In this document: piece by piece, positions 1 to 5,305 of the stretch | How the letters are laid out: every line of letters begins with the position of its first letter | Numbering within the stretch: position 1 is the first letter of the stretch | Origin: Treponema sp. | GTDB lineage: Bacteria; Spirochaetota; Spirochaetia; Treponematales; Breznakiellaceae | DNA length: 5,305 bases | Direction of reading: 5' to 3' | Assembly: GCA_031267115.1 (NCBI GenBank) | Contig: JAIRZS010000318.1 | Span: forward strand, 1 to 5,305 | Notes under the pieces: generated by a model | What the model saw: only the letters and a program-made list of their open reading frames with translations | Told to the model about the DNA's origin: nothing | The model's database searches: none | Position numbers and translations under genes: made by a program

Positions 1-168
1 TTTCCGGGGGTGCTGGCTGCCCTGCTGGCCGCCTCTGTTCTGGGGCTTGCCCTTTCGCCGCTGTTCCGCGGGCCGGACGGCGCGGGCCTCCCTATCCCCT
101 TTGCCCCGTTTTTATGCGCCGGGGTCCTCATAGAACAATTGTTTTTGTCATTTCTTAAAATTTTTTAA
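1..168 (+). CDS. gspO: Type IV prepilin peptidase (A24 family), C-terminal fragment
   Basis: An open frame runs from the first base of the window to a TAA at 166-168 (55 residues, 5' end outside the window). The fragment has a hydrophobic helix (LAALLAASVLGLAL-like, about residues 5-18), then a short polar turn (RGPDGAG), then the motif IPFAPFLCAGVLIEQL and a hydrophobic tail. The turn followed by 'hPFxPFLxxGhhh' is the usual C-terminal end of PilD/GspO peptidases, membrane aspartyl proteases that cleave and N-methylate type IV prepilins and pseudopilins. The catalytic aspartates would lie upstream and cannot be checked here. It reads in the same direction as the gspDEF genes, 150 bases ahead of gspD, which supports a role in maturing the pseudopilins of this system. 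It could serve a type IV pilus as well. Confidence 0.72.
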   Translation, partial: FPGVLAALLAASVLGLALSPLFRGPDGAGLPIPFAPFLCAGVLIEQLFLSFLKIF

Positions 169-318
169 AAAAAATTCCTCCCGATTAAAGCAAAACGGCA
201 AGTGAATCCCCTTATTAATATAGCGAATGATGAAAGGGATTTGCGTCCGGCTGTTCGCCCGGCCCTGGTCCGGGATTGATGGTTCCGGGTTATGGTCCCA
301 AATTGAGGAGGAAAAATT
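169..318 (+). other. Intergenic leader between prepilin peptidase and gspD
   Basis: This 150-base gap begins AT-rich and becomes GC-rich towards gspD. I see no convincing terminator: the A/T run at 157-176 has no GC stem before it. A TTGTCA hexamer (145-150) with TAAAAA 15 bases on (166-171) and the AT-rich stretch TTATTAATATAG (212-223) are weak promoter candidates, and neither has a well-spaced partner. A small possible hairpin pairs CCCGG (258-262) with CCGGG (270-274). The stretch 266-304 contains three imperfect tandem copies of TGGTyCsGG-like sequence. No gene is supported here. Either a separate gspD promoter or read-through from the peptidase gene is possible. Confidence 0.35.
305..311 (+). 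promoter_or_regulatory. Strong ribosome binding site of gspD
   Basis: GAGGAGG lies 7 bases before the ATG at 319 and closely matches the anti-Shine-Dalgarno sequence. It fixes the gspD start. It is the best ribosome binding site in the window, whereas gspE and gspF have weaker ones, consistent with translation entering the operon here and passing on by coupling. Confidence 0.85.
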
Positions 319-2541
319 ATGGCAAGGCTGTACAGGGGCTGTTTGCCCCGGCCCCGCGCGGGGTTCCGCGCTTTGTTCCGCGCCGGGTTTTGGGCGGCGC
401 TGTTTTTTGTCTGCGCGGCGGCAGGGGCGCAGCAGATAAAATCCATGGATTTCAGGAACCAGAATATCACCGATATTCTTATGGTGCTGGCGGAGGCTTC
501 GGGGGCTTCTATCCTGCCCGACGAGACGGTAAGCGGGACCGCTTCTTTTCATTTTAGCGATTCGGACTTTACGGACGCGCTGGAAGCGTTTTTGTCTGGG
601 TACAAACTCTACCACAGGCGCGACGGCAGTGTTATCAGGGTTTCGCGGATCCAGTCCGGTTACGACAGGGAACGGGACAGGGTAAGCCTTAAAGCCGAGG
701 ATGTCGGCATAGAAAACCTGATCAAGGCCCTTGCGAAGGCTATCAACACTTCGATACTCTACGATCCGCTGCCGAATATCTCCCTGAGCGTGGATATTGA
801 TAACCTGGAAGTCAGGAAAGCCCTTGATATTATCATGCTTAAATTAACTGATTTTGTTTTAACCGAGGACGAGGCGTGGTACTACATTCAGAGGCGGCCG
901 GACGGGAACGGGGAAACAAACGGGGCGGCGGAACGGATTCCGCGCATAGTCCGGGAGGGCGATCTCTACTCGGTAAGCACGGACCGGGGGCGTTTCCAGG
1001 AGCTTGTCACGGAACTGTTCAGGATAGGGGAAAAAGAGTATTCGGTGCTGACAAAGGCCGACAGCGTCCTTGAGAATCTCTACTTTTCCGGCAAGGATTT
1101 TGAGGGGATGCTCAGAATTATCCTGGAGCAGGGAAACGCCGATTATGTACTTAACAACGGGATTTATTACATCGTGGAGCTCCAGCGCCGGGACGTGCTG
1201 AAAAAATTAAAGGAAACGGTAATAGTCCCCCTGCGCCATATTCCGGCCCAGGAGTTTCCTTCCCTGCTTCCTGCCGAATACGCGGGGAACAATCTGCTTA
1301 AAATCGATAAAAACACCAATACGGTTATCCTGACCGGTACTGCCGAGGAAATAGTCCCTATCAGGAATTTTCTTGAAACTGTTGACCGGCCCGCCGAAGG
1401 CCTGGAATACCGCCGCTTTGAGCTGAAATATCTGCCTGTAGAGGATTTTCTTTCTATGGCGCCCCAGAAGCTTTTGCCCATAGCGCCCGCCGTGGTCCCC
1501 CATTCCAACGCTTTTATTGTTCAGGGCGCTGCGGAAACCATTGCCGCGCTTGCCGGGTATATCAGCACGGTGGATAAAAAAGACGAAGGGTATCCGGTTG
1601 AACTTAAGTATATCAAAATTGACGAGCTTTTAAAGAACCTGCCCCCTTCGGTAACCAAAGACGATCTAAGCGACTCGGGGTATCCCAACCTGCTTTTTTT
1701 CACAGGCCCGAGGGAAAAGCGGGAACTCTTTATCAGGGAACTGGCGCTGATTGACAAACCCAAACCGCAGATACGCTACGAGCTTCTGGTTATCGAGTAC
1801 ATGAAAAACAACGAGACGCAGCTTGGCGGCAGCCTGGGCGCTTCCAAGGCGGAAGAAGGCGCTTCCCCGGGCGCTTCGTTCCTGGGAAGCCTTTCCAACG
1901 TGATGAACCTGAGCTTTGACGTGGTCGCGCAGTTCGGCTATCAGTTTGCCCTGAACCTGAGCGCCCAGCTCGGGGAGAATCTCGCCCAGGTTTACGCCGA
2001 TACTACGCTGAACGGGCTTTCGGGCCAGGAGATACGTTTTCAGAATACCGATACTTTCCGTTACCAGGAATTCGAGGTAGACGCAGACACGGGGAATTTG
2101 AGCCGTACCGGGGTAACCCGCGAGATCAGTTCCGGCCTTATTGTCGCGCTGAACGGCTGGGTGTCGGGCGACAATATGATCACTATGTCGGTAAACGCGA
2201 CGGTTTCCAAACAGAACAACAACCCCTCAAGCGATTCTACCGCGATTCCTTCCACATCGGAGCGCGTGGTAAATACCCATATACGCACACCTTCCGGAAA
2301 GCCCGTGGTACTGAGCGGCCTTATCAAGGAAACCGCCGACAAAACGCGCAAGAAAGTTCCCGGCCTGGGCAGCATTCCGCTGTTCAAAAACCTGTTCGGC
2401 GAATCGGCCGACACAAACGAAAAAACGGAAATTGTAATCTACATTGTTCCCTACCTGGTTATGGACGAGGAAGAAGACCGGGACATGAACCGGAGGCTTG
2501 AACGCTATTACCGGACACTTGTCGCGGAGTACGGCAAATGA
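319..2541 (+). CDS. gspD: Type II secretion system secretin (GspD-like outer-membrane channel)
   Basis: This 740-residue protein would form the multimeric outer-membrane pore through which folded T2SS substrates leave. It starts with a Sec signal peptide: a long basic n-region (Arg 3, 6, 11, 13, 17, 21), a hydrophobic core at about 24-35 and a likely cleavage after AGA (35-37). The periplasmic part has three STN/N0-like modules (about 38-108, 121-192, 215-289), then three secretin-N modules (about 301-358, 362-419, 425-481). The pore domain follows (about 485-714), with GLSGQEIRFQN, the RTPSGKPVVLSGLI strand and the secretin signature VPGLGSIPLFKNLF at 680-693. The end is a short charged tail (715-740), apparently without a pilotin-binding S-domain. 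There is no AMIN domain, arguing against PilQ. Three N0-like modules instead of one is unusual. The start is set by GAGGAGG and the signal peptide. The stop overlaps the gspE start. Confidence 0.93.
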   Translation: MARLYRGCLPRPRAGFRALFRAGFWAALFFVCAAAGAQQIKSMDFRNQNITDILMVLAEASGASILPDETVSGTASFHFSDSDFTDALEAFLSGYKLYHRRDGSVIRVSRIQSGYDRERDRVSLKAEDVGIENLIKALAKAINTSILYDPLPNISLSVDIDNLEVRKALDIIMLKLTDFVLTEDEAWYYIQRRPDGNGETNGAAERIPRIVREGDLYSVSTDRGRFQELVTELFRIGEKEYSVLTKADSVLENLYFSGKDFEGMLRIILEQGNADYVLNNGIYYIVELQRRDVLKKLKETVIVPLRHIPAQEFPSLLPAEYAGNNLLKIDKNTNTVILTGTAEEIVPIRNFLETVDRPAEGLEYRRFELKYLPVEDFLSMAPQKLLPIAPAVVPHSNAFIVQGAAETIAALAGYISTVDKKDEGYPVELKYIKIDELLKNLPPSVTKDDLSDSGYPNLLFFTGPREKRELFIRELALIDKPKPQIRYELLVIEYMKNNETQLGGSLGASKAEEGASPGASFLGSLSNVMNLSFDVVAQFGYQFALNLSAQLGENLAQVYADTTLNGLSGQEIRFQNTDTFRYQEFEVDADTGNLSRTGVTREISSGLIVALNGWVSGDNMITMSVNATVSKQNNNPSSDSTAIPSTSERVVNTHIRTPSGKPVVLSGLIKETADKTRKKVPGLGSIPLFKNLFGESADTNEKTEIVIYIVPYLVMDEEEDRDMNRRLERYYRTLVAEYGK

Positions 2542-4025
2542 ACATACAAAACGGGAATCTGCGCCAGTTTGCCCCCATTCCGGAAGGGCAGGATCAATAT
2601 ACGGCGGAATTTATCGGGGCCTGGGACGCGATCAAACTCCGGGAAGACGATAAAAACGCGACAATAGGAATTACCAAAAAAACGCCGCCGGGGGTGATTA
2701 ACAGGCTTTCCAACTTTCACCGCAAGGACATTACCTTTATCAAGCTGGAAACAGGGGAACTGTCGGCCTGGCTCAGCGGCAAAATGGGGGAGAGAGCCTC
2801 CCGTGACGGGCGGGAAAAAGGGGAAGATCGGGATAATTCCCGCCTTTCGCTCGACAAGCTCGCCAGCGGCGCGCCGGTGATCAATCTGGTCAATTCAATC
2901 TGCATCGGGGGGATACGGGCCGGGGCTTCGGACATCCACCTGGAATCGGGGCGGGACGCGGCGCTGGTACGCTACCGTATAGACGGGGCCCTGCGTACGA
3001 TTCGGACCATAGAGGCCGACCGCTTTCCGGCTGTTTCTACCCGCGTAAAAGTAATGGCCAACCTCAACATTCTGGAAAGGCGCAGGCCCCAGGATGGCCG
3101 TATCACCGTCGCCATTGAGGATGATCCGGTGGATCTCCGCGTGTCCGTTGTGCCTACAACGGAAGGAGAATCAATAGTCCTCCGTATTTTGGGAAGGAAA
3201 GCCGCAGCCTCGTCCCTTGGAGAACTTGGGTTCGGTAATGAACAGACAGCATCGCTGCGCCGCCTCCTTTCCCTTCCCCACGGGCTTATCCTGGTGACCG
3301 GCCCGACCGGAAGCGGCAAGACTACTACACTGAACGCGATGCTCTCCGAGATTGTATCGGAAACTGTGAAGATTATCACGATTGAGGACCCGGTGGAATT
3401 TACCGTACCGGGGGTAAATCAAATTCAAATAAACGAGCAAATCGGCCTCGGTTTTGATACTCTCCTAAAAAGGGTACTGCGGCAGGACCCGAACGTTATC
3501 CTTATCGGCGAAATCCGGGATTCGGCCACTGCGGAAATTGCCCTGCGCTCGGCGCTGACCGGCCACCTGGTGCTTTCTACCCTTCACACCAACGACAGCG
3601 CCTCGGTTATCCCCAGGCTTGTCAACATGGGCGTCGAACCCTACCTGATAGCGTCGGTTCTCAAGGGGGCGGCGGCGCAGCGGCTTGTACGGAAAATTTG
3701 CCCCCACTGTAAGGAAACATATAAAGCGGAGGCGGAAGAACGGCGGGTGCTTGAACACGCGGGATTCAGTACGGACACGCTTTACCGGGGAACAGGGTGC
3801 GGGCATTGCGACCACACAGGTTTTTCGGGCCGTACCCTGATCACGGAACTTTTTACGACGGACCCGGACCTTGAGGAACTTATCATGCGCCGGGAAAACA
3901 TTACCGCCCTTACGGCATACCTTAAAGGACGGGGCATGCGTACATTACTGCGGGACGGGCTTGAGAAAGCGGCGGCGGGGGTTACTACCCTTGGCGAAGT
4001 GGAACATGAGGTAATCATTGATTAA
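2538..4025 (+). CDS. gspE: Type II secretion assembly ATPase (GspE/PilB family)
   Basis: This 495-residue cytoplasmic hexameric ATPase would power pseudopilus assembly. The poorly conserved N-terminal part (about 1-105) is the likely docking domain for the inner-membrane platform. It is followed by ASDIHLE (130-136) and RRRPQDGR (181-188), conserved in the family. The motor core has Walker A GPTGSGKT (255-262), Asp box TIEDPVEF (281-288), Walker B ILIGEIRD with Glu325 (321-328) and His box LSTLHTND (346-353). Two CxxC pairs (Cys388/391 and Cys421/424) form the zinc-binding C-domain of GspE, with the usual 29-residue spacing. All key residues are present and the length is close to the roughly 500 usual for GspE, so it should be active. 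The ATG shares the ATGA with the gspD stop, and GGAG at 2526-2529 gives an acceptable ribosome site inside gspD. PilB of a pilus system is the alternative, less likely beside this secretin. Confidence 0.95.
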   Translation: MNIQNGNLRQFAPIPEGQDQYTAEFIGAWDAIKLREDDKNATIGITKKTPPGVINRLSNFHRKDITFIKLETGELSAWLSGKMGERASRDGREKGEDRDNSRLSLDKLASGAPVINLVNSICIGGIRAGASDIHLESGRDAALVRYRIDGALRTIRTIEADRFPAVSTRVKVMANLNILERRRPQDGRITVAIEDDPVDLRVSVVPTTEGESIVLRILGRKAAASSLGELGFGNEQTASLRRLLSLPHGLILVTGPTGSGKTTTLNAMLSEIVSETVKIITIEDPVEFTVPGVNQIQINEQIGLGFDTLLKRVLRQDPNVILIGEIRDSATAEIALRSALTGHLVLSTLHTNDSASVIPRLVNMGVEPYLIASVLKGAAAQRLVRKICPHCKETYKAEAEERRVLEHAGFSTDTLYRGTGCGHCDHTGFSGRTLITELFTTDPDLEELIMRRENITALTAYLKGRGMRTLLRDGLEKAAAGVTTLGEVEHEVIID

Positions 4026-4027
4026 AG

Positions 4028-5077
4028 ATGAACAAATACAACAGTAAAAACGCGGTTCTGGAATTCACCGAAATGATGGAAACGCTTCTGGAATCCGGGC
4101 TTTCCCTGAGAGACGCGCTGGAACTGCTCGCAGCCGGCGAAGGCGCGGAAAGCGGCGCGGCGTTCCTGGCCGGGGGAATCCTTGACCGCATCCGCAGCGG
4201 CGTTTCCTTCGCCCAGGCGGTATTTTCCATGAACGAAACCTTTCCCCCTATCTACCGGGGCATGATCCGGGTGGGGTACAAGGCTGGTTCGGTCGAGCGC
4301 ATTTTCCCCAGGCTGGGCGCGTATCTTAGGGATCGGAAAAAGCTCCGGGAAAAAACCGCTGCGGCCCTGGCTTACCCTCTGCTGGTGCTTTTCCTCGCAA
4401 TCGCGGGAACCGTCGGCCTTGTTTTCTTCGTACTCCCCAAAATGGAAGCGATATTCGGCAGCTTCGGCGGCGGCCAGGCTGAAACAATACGCGGAAACGT
4501 CGCCGCCCTGGAAACGGCAATGCTCTTCTTCGCGGGCCTTGTTTTATTTTTGATTATCCCGGCTGCTGCCGTAAAAAAACTGAACAGGTTTTTTCCGGAA
4601 ATATGCCGGTATTTTGATCGCGTTATTTTACGCTTTCCCCTAATCGGCGGGTTTTTTTCAGCGTGGGAAAGCCTTAACTTCAGCTTTGCCATGGAAGTTC
4701 TTACTTCCGGCGGCGTTTCCGTCGAGGTGGCTCTTGGAGAGGCCGGGGCGGTTGTTTCCAATTCCGCTTACCGGGAAGCGTTACGGGAAGTACAGGAAGA
4801 GGTGCTTAACGGCGTGAATCTTTCGCGGGCGTTTTACGGGAAAAAGCTGTTTCCCCCCCGCCTTGGCCGCTGGATAGCCATTGGGGAAAGTTCCGGGCAG
4901 ACAGAAAAAATATTTTCCCAGGTACGTTCGTATTTTCAGGAAGAAATTGACCGGCTCATGAACCGCTTCCTGCTGCTCATCGAACCGGCGTTAATCGCCC
5001 TTATCGGCGCGGTTATCCTGTTTTTTGTAGTCGCGGTTGTACTTCCCCTGTTCTCGGTTTACGGGAATATACTGTAA
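4028..5077 (+). CDS. gspF: Type II secretion inner-membrane platform protein (GspF/PilC family)
   Basis: This 349-residue polytopic inner-membrane protein would couple the GspE motor to the growing pseudopilus. It has the duplicated T2SSF architecture: repeat one at about 10-137 (FTEMMETLLESGLSL, FPPIYRGMI at 72-80) and repeat two at about 216-342 (FAMEVLTSGGVSV, FPPRLGRWIAIGESSG at 275-290). Three membrane segments are visible at about 114-136, 163-182 and 320-341, the last preceded by the typical IEP. Family members are commonly near 400 residues, and this one lacks the usual N-terminal cytoplasmic extension of about 50 residues. An in-frame TGA at 4019-4021 rules out a longer start. The only nearby ribosome site, GAGG at 4008-4011, lies 16 bases from the ATG. 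With only 2 bases between the gspE stop and this start, coupled translation is likely. Its stop codon sits in the target duplication of the mobile element downstream. Confidence 0.93.
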   Translation: MNKYNSKNAVLEFTEMMETLLESGLSLRDALELLAAGEGAESGAAFLAGGILDRIRSGVSFAQAVFSMNETFPPIYRGMIRVGYKAGSVERIFPRLGAYLRDRKKLREKTAAALAYPLLVLFLAIAGTVGLVFFVLPKMEAIFGSFGGGQAETIRGNVAALETAMLFFAGLVLFLIIPAAAVKKLNRFFPEICRYFDRVILRFPLIGGFFSAWESLNFSFAMEVLTSGGVSVEVALGEAGAVVSNSAYREALREVQEEVLNGVNLSRAFYGKKLFPPRLGRWIAIGESSGQTEKIFSQVRSYFQEEIDRLMNRFLLLIEPALIALIGAVILFFVVAVVLPLFSVYGNIL

Positions 5078-5079
5078 AC
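5072..5079 (+). repeat. Left target-site duplication of the MITE
   Basis: CTGTAAAC directly abuts the left terminal repeat and is repeated exactly at 5254-5261 next to the right one. This copy contains the last sense codon (CTG) and the TAA stop of gspF. An identical 8-base pair placed exactly at the element ends is hard to explain except by transposition. Confidence 0.9.
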
Positions 5080-5093
5080 GTAACTATTCAGTC
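5080..5093 (+). repeat. Left terminal inverted repeat of the MITE
   Basis: GTAACTATTCAGTC is the exact reverse complement of the right end at 5240-5253. Identity stops at base 15 from each end, so the repeat is 14 bases long. It starts 2 bases after the gspF stop codon. Confidence 0.93.
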
Positions 5094-5094
5094 G

Positions 5095-5110
5095 GGGGGC
5101 TAAAGCCCCC
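5095..5110 (+). repeat. MITE hairpin 1
   Basis: GGGGGCT (5095-5101) pairs with AGCCCCC (5104-5110), leaving AA between the arms. In practice it is a 6-pair GC stem with a TAAA loop. It has no T-run after it, so it is not a standard intrinsic terminator. Confidence 0.8.
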
Positions 5111-5115
5111 ACTCC

Positions 5116-5142
5116 GCACAAAGTCTTGTCAAGACTTTGTGC
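5116..5142 (+). repeat. MITE hairpin 2 (longest perfect stem)
   Basis: GCACAAAGTCTTG (5116-5128) and CAAGACTTTGTGC (5130-5142) are perfect reverse complements around a single central T. As RNA this gives an 11-pair stem with a 5-base loop. No T-run follows. Confidence 0.85.
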
Positions 5143-5157
5143 AGTATCCGGTTGAAC

Positions 5158-5177
5158 GAGGGGGTTTGGACCCCCTC
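5158..5177 (+). repeat. MITE hairpin 3
   Basis: GAGGGGGT (5158-5165) pairs with ACCCCCTC (5170-5177) around a TTGG loop, a very stable 8-pair stem. Confidence 0.83.
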
Positions 5178-5178
5178 C

Positions 5179-5208
5179 GCTCGAAGAAAACTGTCATTTT
5201 TTTCGAGC
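5179..5208 (+). repeat. MITE hairpin 4
   Basis: GCTCGAAGAAAA (5179-5190) pairs with TTTTTTTCGAGC (5197-5208) around CTGTCA. It has 12 positions, with one G-T wobble and the rest Watson-Crick. The T-run lies inside the stem and so does not make a terminator in the + direction. Confidence 0.78.
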
Positions 5209-5214
5209 TACCCC

Positions 5215-5237
5215 CACTTGGCATTTATTGGCAAGTG
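5215..5237 (+). repeat. MITE hairpin 5
   Basis: CACTTG (5215-5220) pairs with CAAGTG (5232-5237) across an 11-base loop. TTGGCA occurs twice here (5218-5223 and 5228-5233). It is the weakest of the five stems. CTA (5208-5210) and TAG (5238-5240) could extend it past a CCCC bulge. Confidence 0.55.
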
Positions 5238-5239
5238 TA

Positions 5240-5253
5240 GACTGAATAGTTAC
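5240..5253 (-). repeat. Right terminal inverted repeat of the MITE
   Basis: GACTGAATAGTTAC is the exact reverse complement of 5080-5093 and is followed at once by the second CTGTAAAC. Confidence 0.93.
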
Positions 5254-5261
5254 CTGTAAAC
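5254..5261 (+). repeat. Right target-site duplication of the MITE
   Basis: CTGTAAAC is identical to 5072-5079. Removing one copy together with the element restores an uninterrupted gspF end, ATA CTG TAA AC, followed by AAAGTATTT. Confidence 0.9.
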
Positions 5262-5262
5262 A

Positions 5263-5300
5263 AAGTATTTCCCAAAACCCGGTTGGTTTGGGAAATACTT
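5263..5300 (+). repeat. Long palindrome downstream of the MITE (hairpin or operator)
   Basis: AAGTATTTCCCAAA (5263-5276) is the perfect reverse complement of TTTGGGAAATACTT (5287-5300). Two more C-G pairs form beyond a bulged A at 5277, leaving a CGGTT loop. It lies outside the MITE and its duplications. Before the insertion it would have started about 5 bases after the gspF stop. No T-run follows (GACAG), so a classical intrinsic terminator is not supported. An mRNA-stabilising or attenuating hairpin, an operator, or the end of another repeat are all possible. Confidence 0.75.
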
Positions 5301-5304
5301 GACA
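5299..5304 (+). promoter_or_regulatory. Possible -35 box at the window edge
   Basis: TTGACA is a perfect sigma-70 -35 hexamer that overlaps the last two bases of the preceding palindrome. The -10 region would lie outside the window, so this is only a candidate. If real, it would drive the next gene, presumably a pseudopilin gene. Confidence 0.25.
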
Positions 5305-5305
5305 G

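Larger units (their letters stand above)
5080..5253. mobile_element. 174-base MITE-like non-autonomous element, possibly IS66-related
   Basis: The element has perfect 14-base terminal inverted repeats and is flanked by perfect 8-base direct repeats. It encodes no credible protein, so a transposase supplied in trans must have moved it. Termini starting GTAA together with an 8-base target duplication are characteristic of the IS66 family, hence the suggested parent. Other families that make 8-base duplications are not excluded. The interior consists almost wholly of five successive hairpins (5095-5110, 5116-5142, 5158-5177, 5179-5208, 5215-5237). As it lies just after gspF and in the path of operon transcription, it would be copied into any RNA reading on to the next gene. 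The intact direct repeats and perfect ends suggest a fairly recent insertion. Confidence 0.88.

Noticed and set aside
157..176. A/T-rich run after the prepilin peptidase as an intrinsic terminator
   Set aside because: There is no GC-rich stem before the T-run, and the run lies partly inside the coding end.
227..439. A 70-residue + strand open frame starting in the gspD leader
   Set aside because: It overlaps the gspD start and signal peptide in another frame, has no ribosome site of its own, and its sequence (many Arg, Gly, Cys) looks like off-frame GC-rich translation.
148..615. Long antisense open frame over the gspD leader and start
   Set aside because: Low-complexity basic composition with no domain. 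Typical of the strand opposite a GC-rich gene, and it crosses into two + strand genes.
2538..2541. ATGA overlap of gspD and gspE as a programmed frameshift making a fusion
   Set aside because: Both genes have complete domain sets and gspE has its own GGAG site. This is ordinary translational coupling, with no slippery sequence.
2972..3379. Antisense 135-residue open frame inside gspE
   Set aside because: It lies opposite conserved ATPase-core codons, is Arg/Ser-rich and has no recognisable motif.
319..5077. Assignment to a type IV pilus (PilQ/PilB/PilC) instead of type II secretion
   Set aside because: The secretin has no AMIN domain and the compact D-E-F order is classical for T2SS. A pilus role is less likely but not fully excluded without the downstream genes.
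5095..5237. Hairpin chain as a CRISPR array or tandem repeat array
   Set aside because: The arms differ in sequence and length, with no constant repeat or spacer period.
5037..5240. A 67-residue open frame across the gspF end and the mobile element
   Set aside because: It starts inside gspF in another frame and its sequence is set by the hairpin arms. No ribosome site is seen.

Overview
This window is most of a type II secretion (T2SS) gene cluster read left to right on the + strand. The genes are the 3' end of a prepilin peptidase (1-168), a 150-base gap, a GspD-type secretin (319-2541), a GspE-type assembly ATPase (2538-4025) and a GspF-type inner-membrane platform protein (4028-5077). The last three are tightly packed, with a 4-base overlap and then a 2-base gap, and look like one translationally coupled operon. 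Their products would form the outer-membrane channel, the cytoplasmic motor and the membrane platform of one machine. The prepilin peptidase would mature the pseudopilins, whose genes probably lie beyond the right edge.

The last 230 bases hold the least ordinary part of the window. A compact 174-base element (5080-5253) is bounded by perfect 14-base terminal inverted repeats and flanked by perfect 8-base direct repeats (CTGTAAAC). This is the signature of a transposed, non-autonomous miniature element (MITE). The GTAA termini and 8-base target duplication fit mobilisation by an IS66-family transposase, though that family assignment is inference. The element contains no gene. Nearly all of its interior folds into five consecutive hairpins. 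It landed on the stop codon of gspF, and the target duplication rebuilt the stop, so gspF stays intact. Just beyond it is a second, separate 14-base-arm palindrome, followed at the very edge by a TTGACA box.

Organism: diderm bacterium (outer-membrane secretin), moderately GC-rich by eye with AT-rich non-coding patches. The protein style suggests a spirochaete, perhaps a Treponema relative, but this is an impression from recall and not proven by the window. No rRNA, tRNA, CRISPR array or phage gene was seen.
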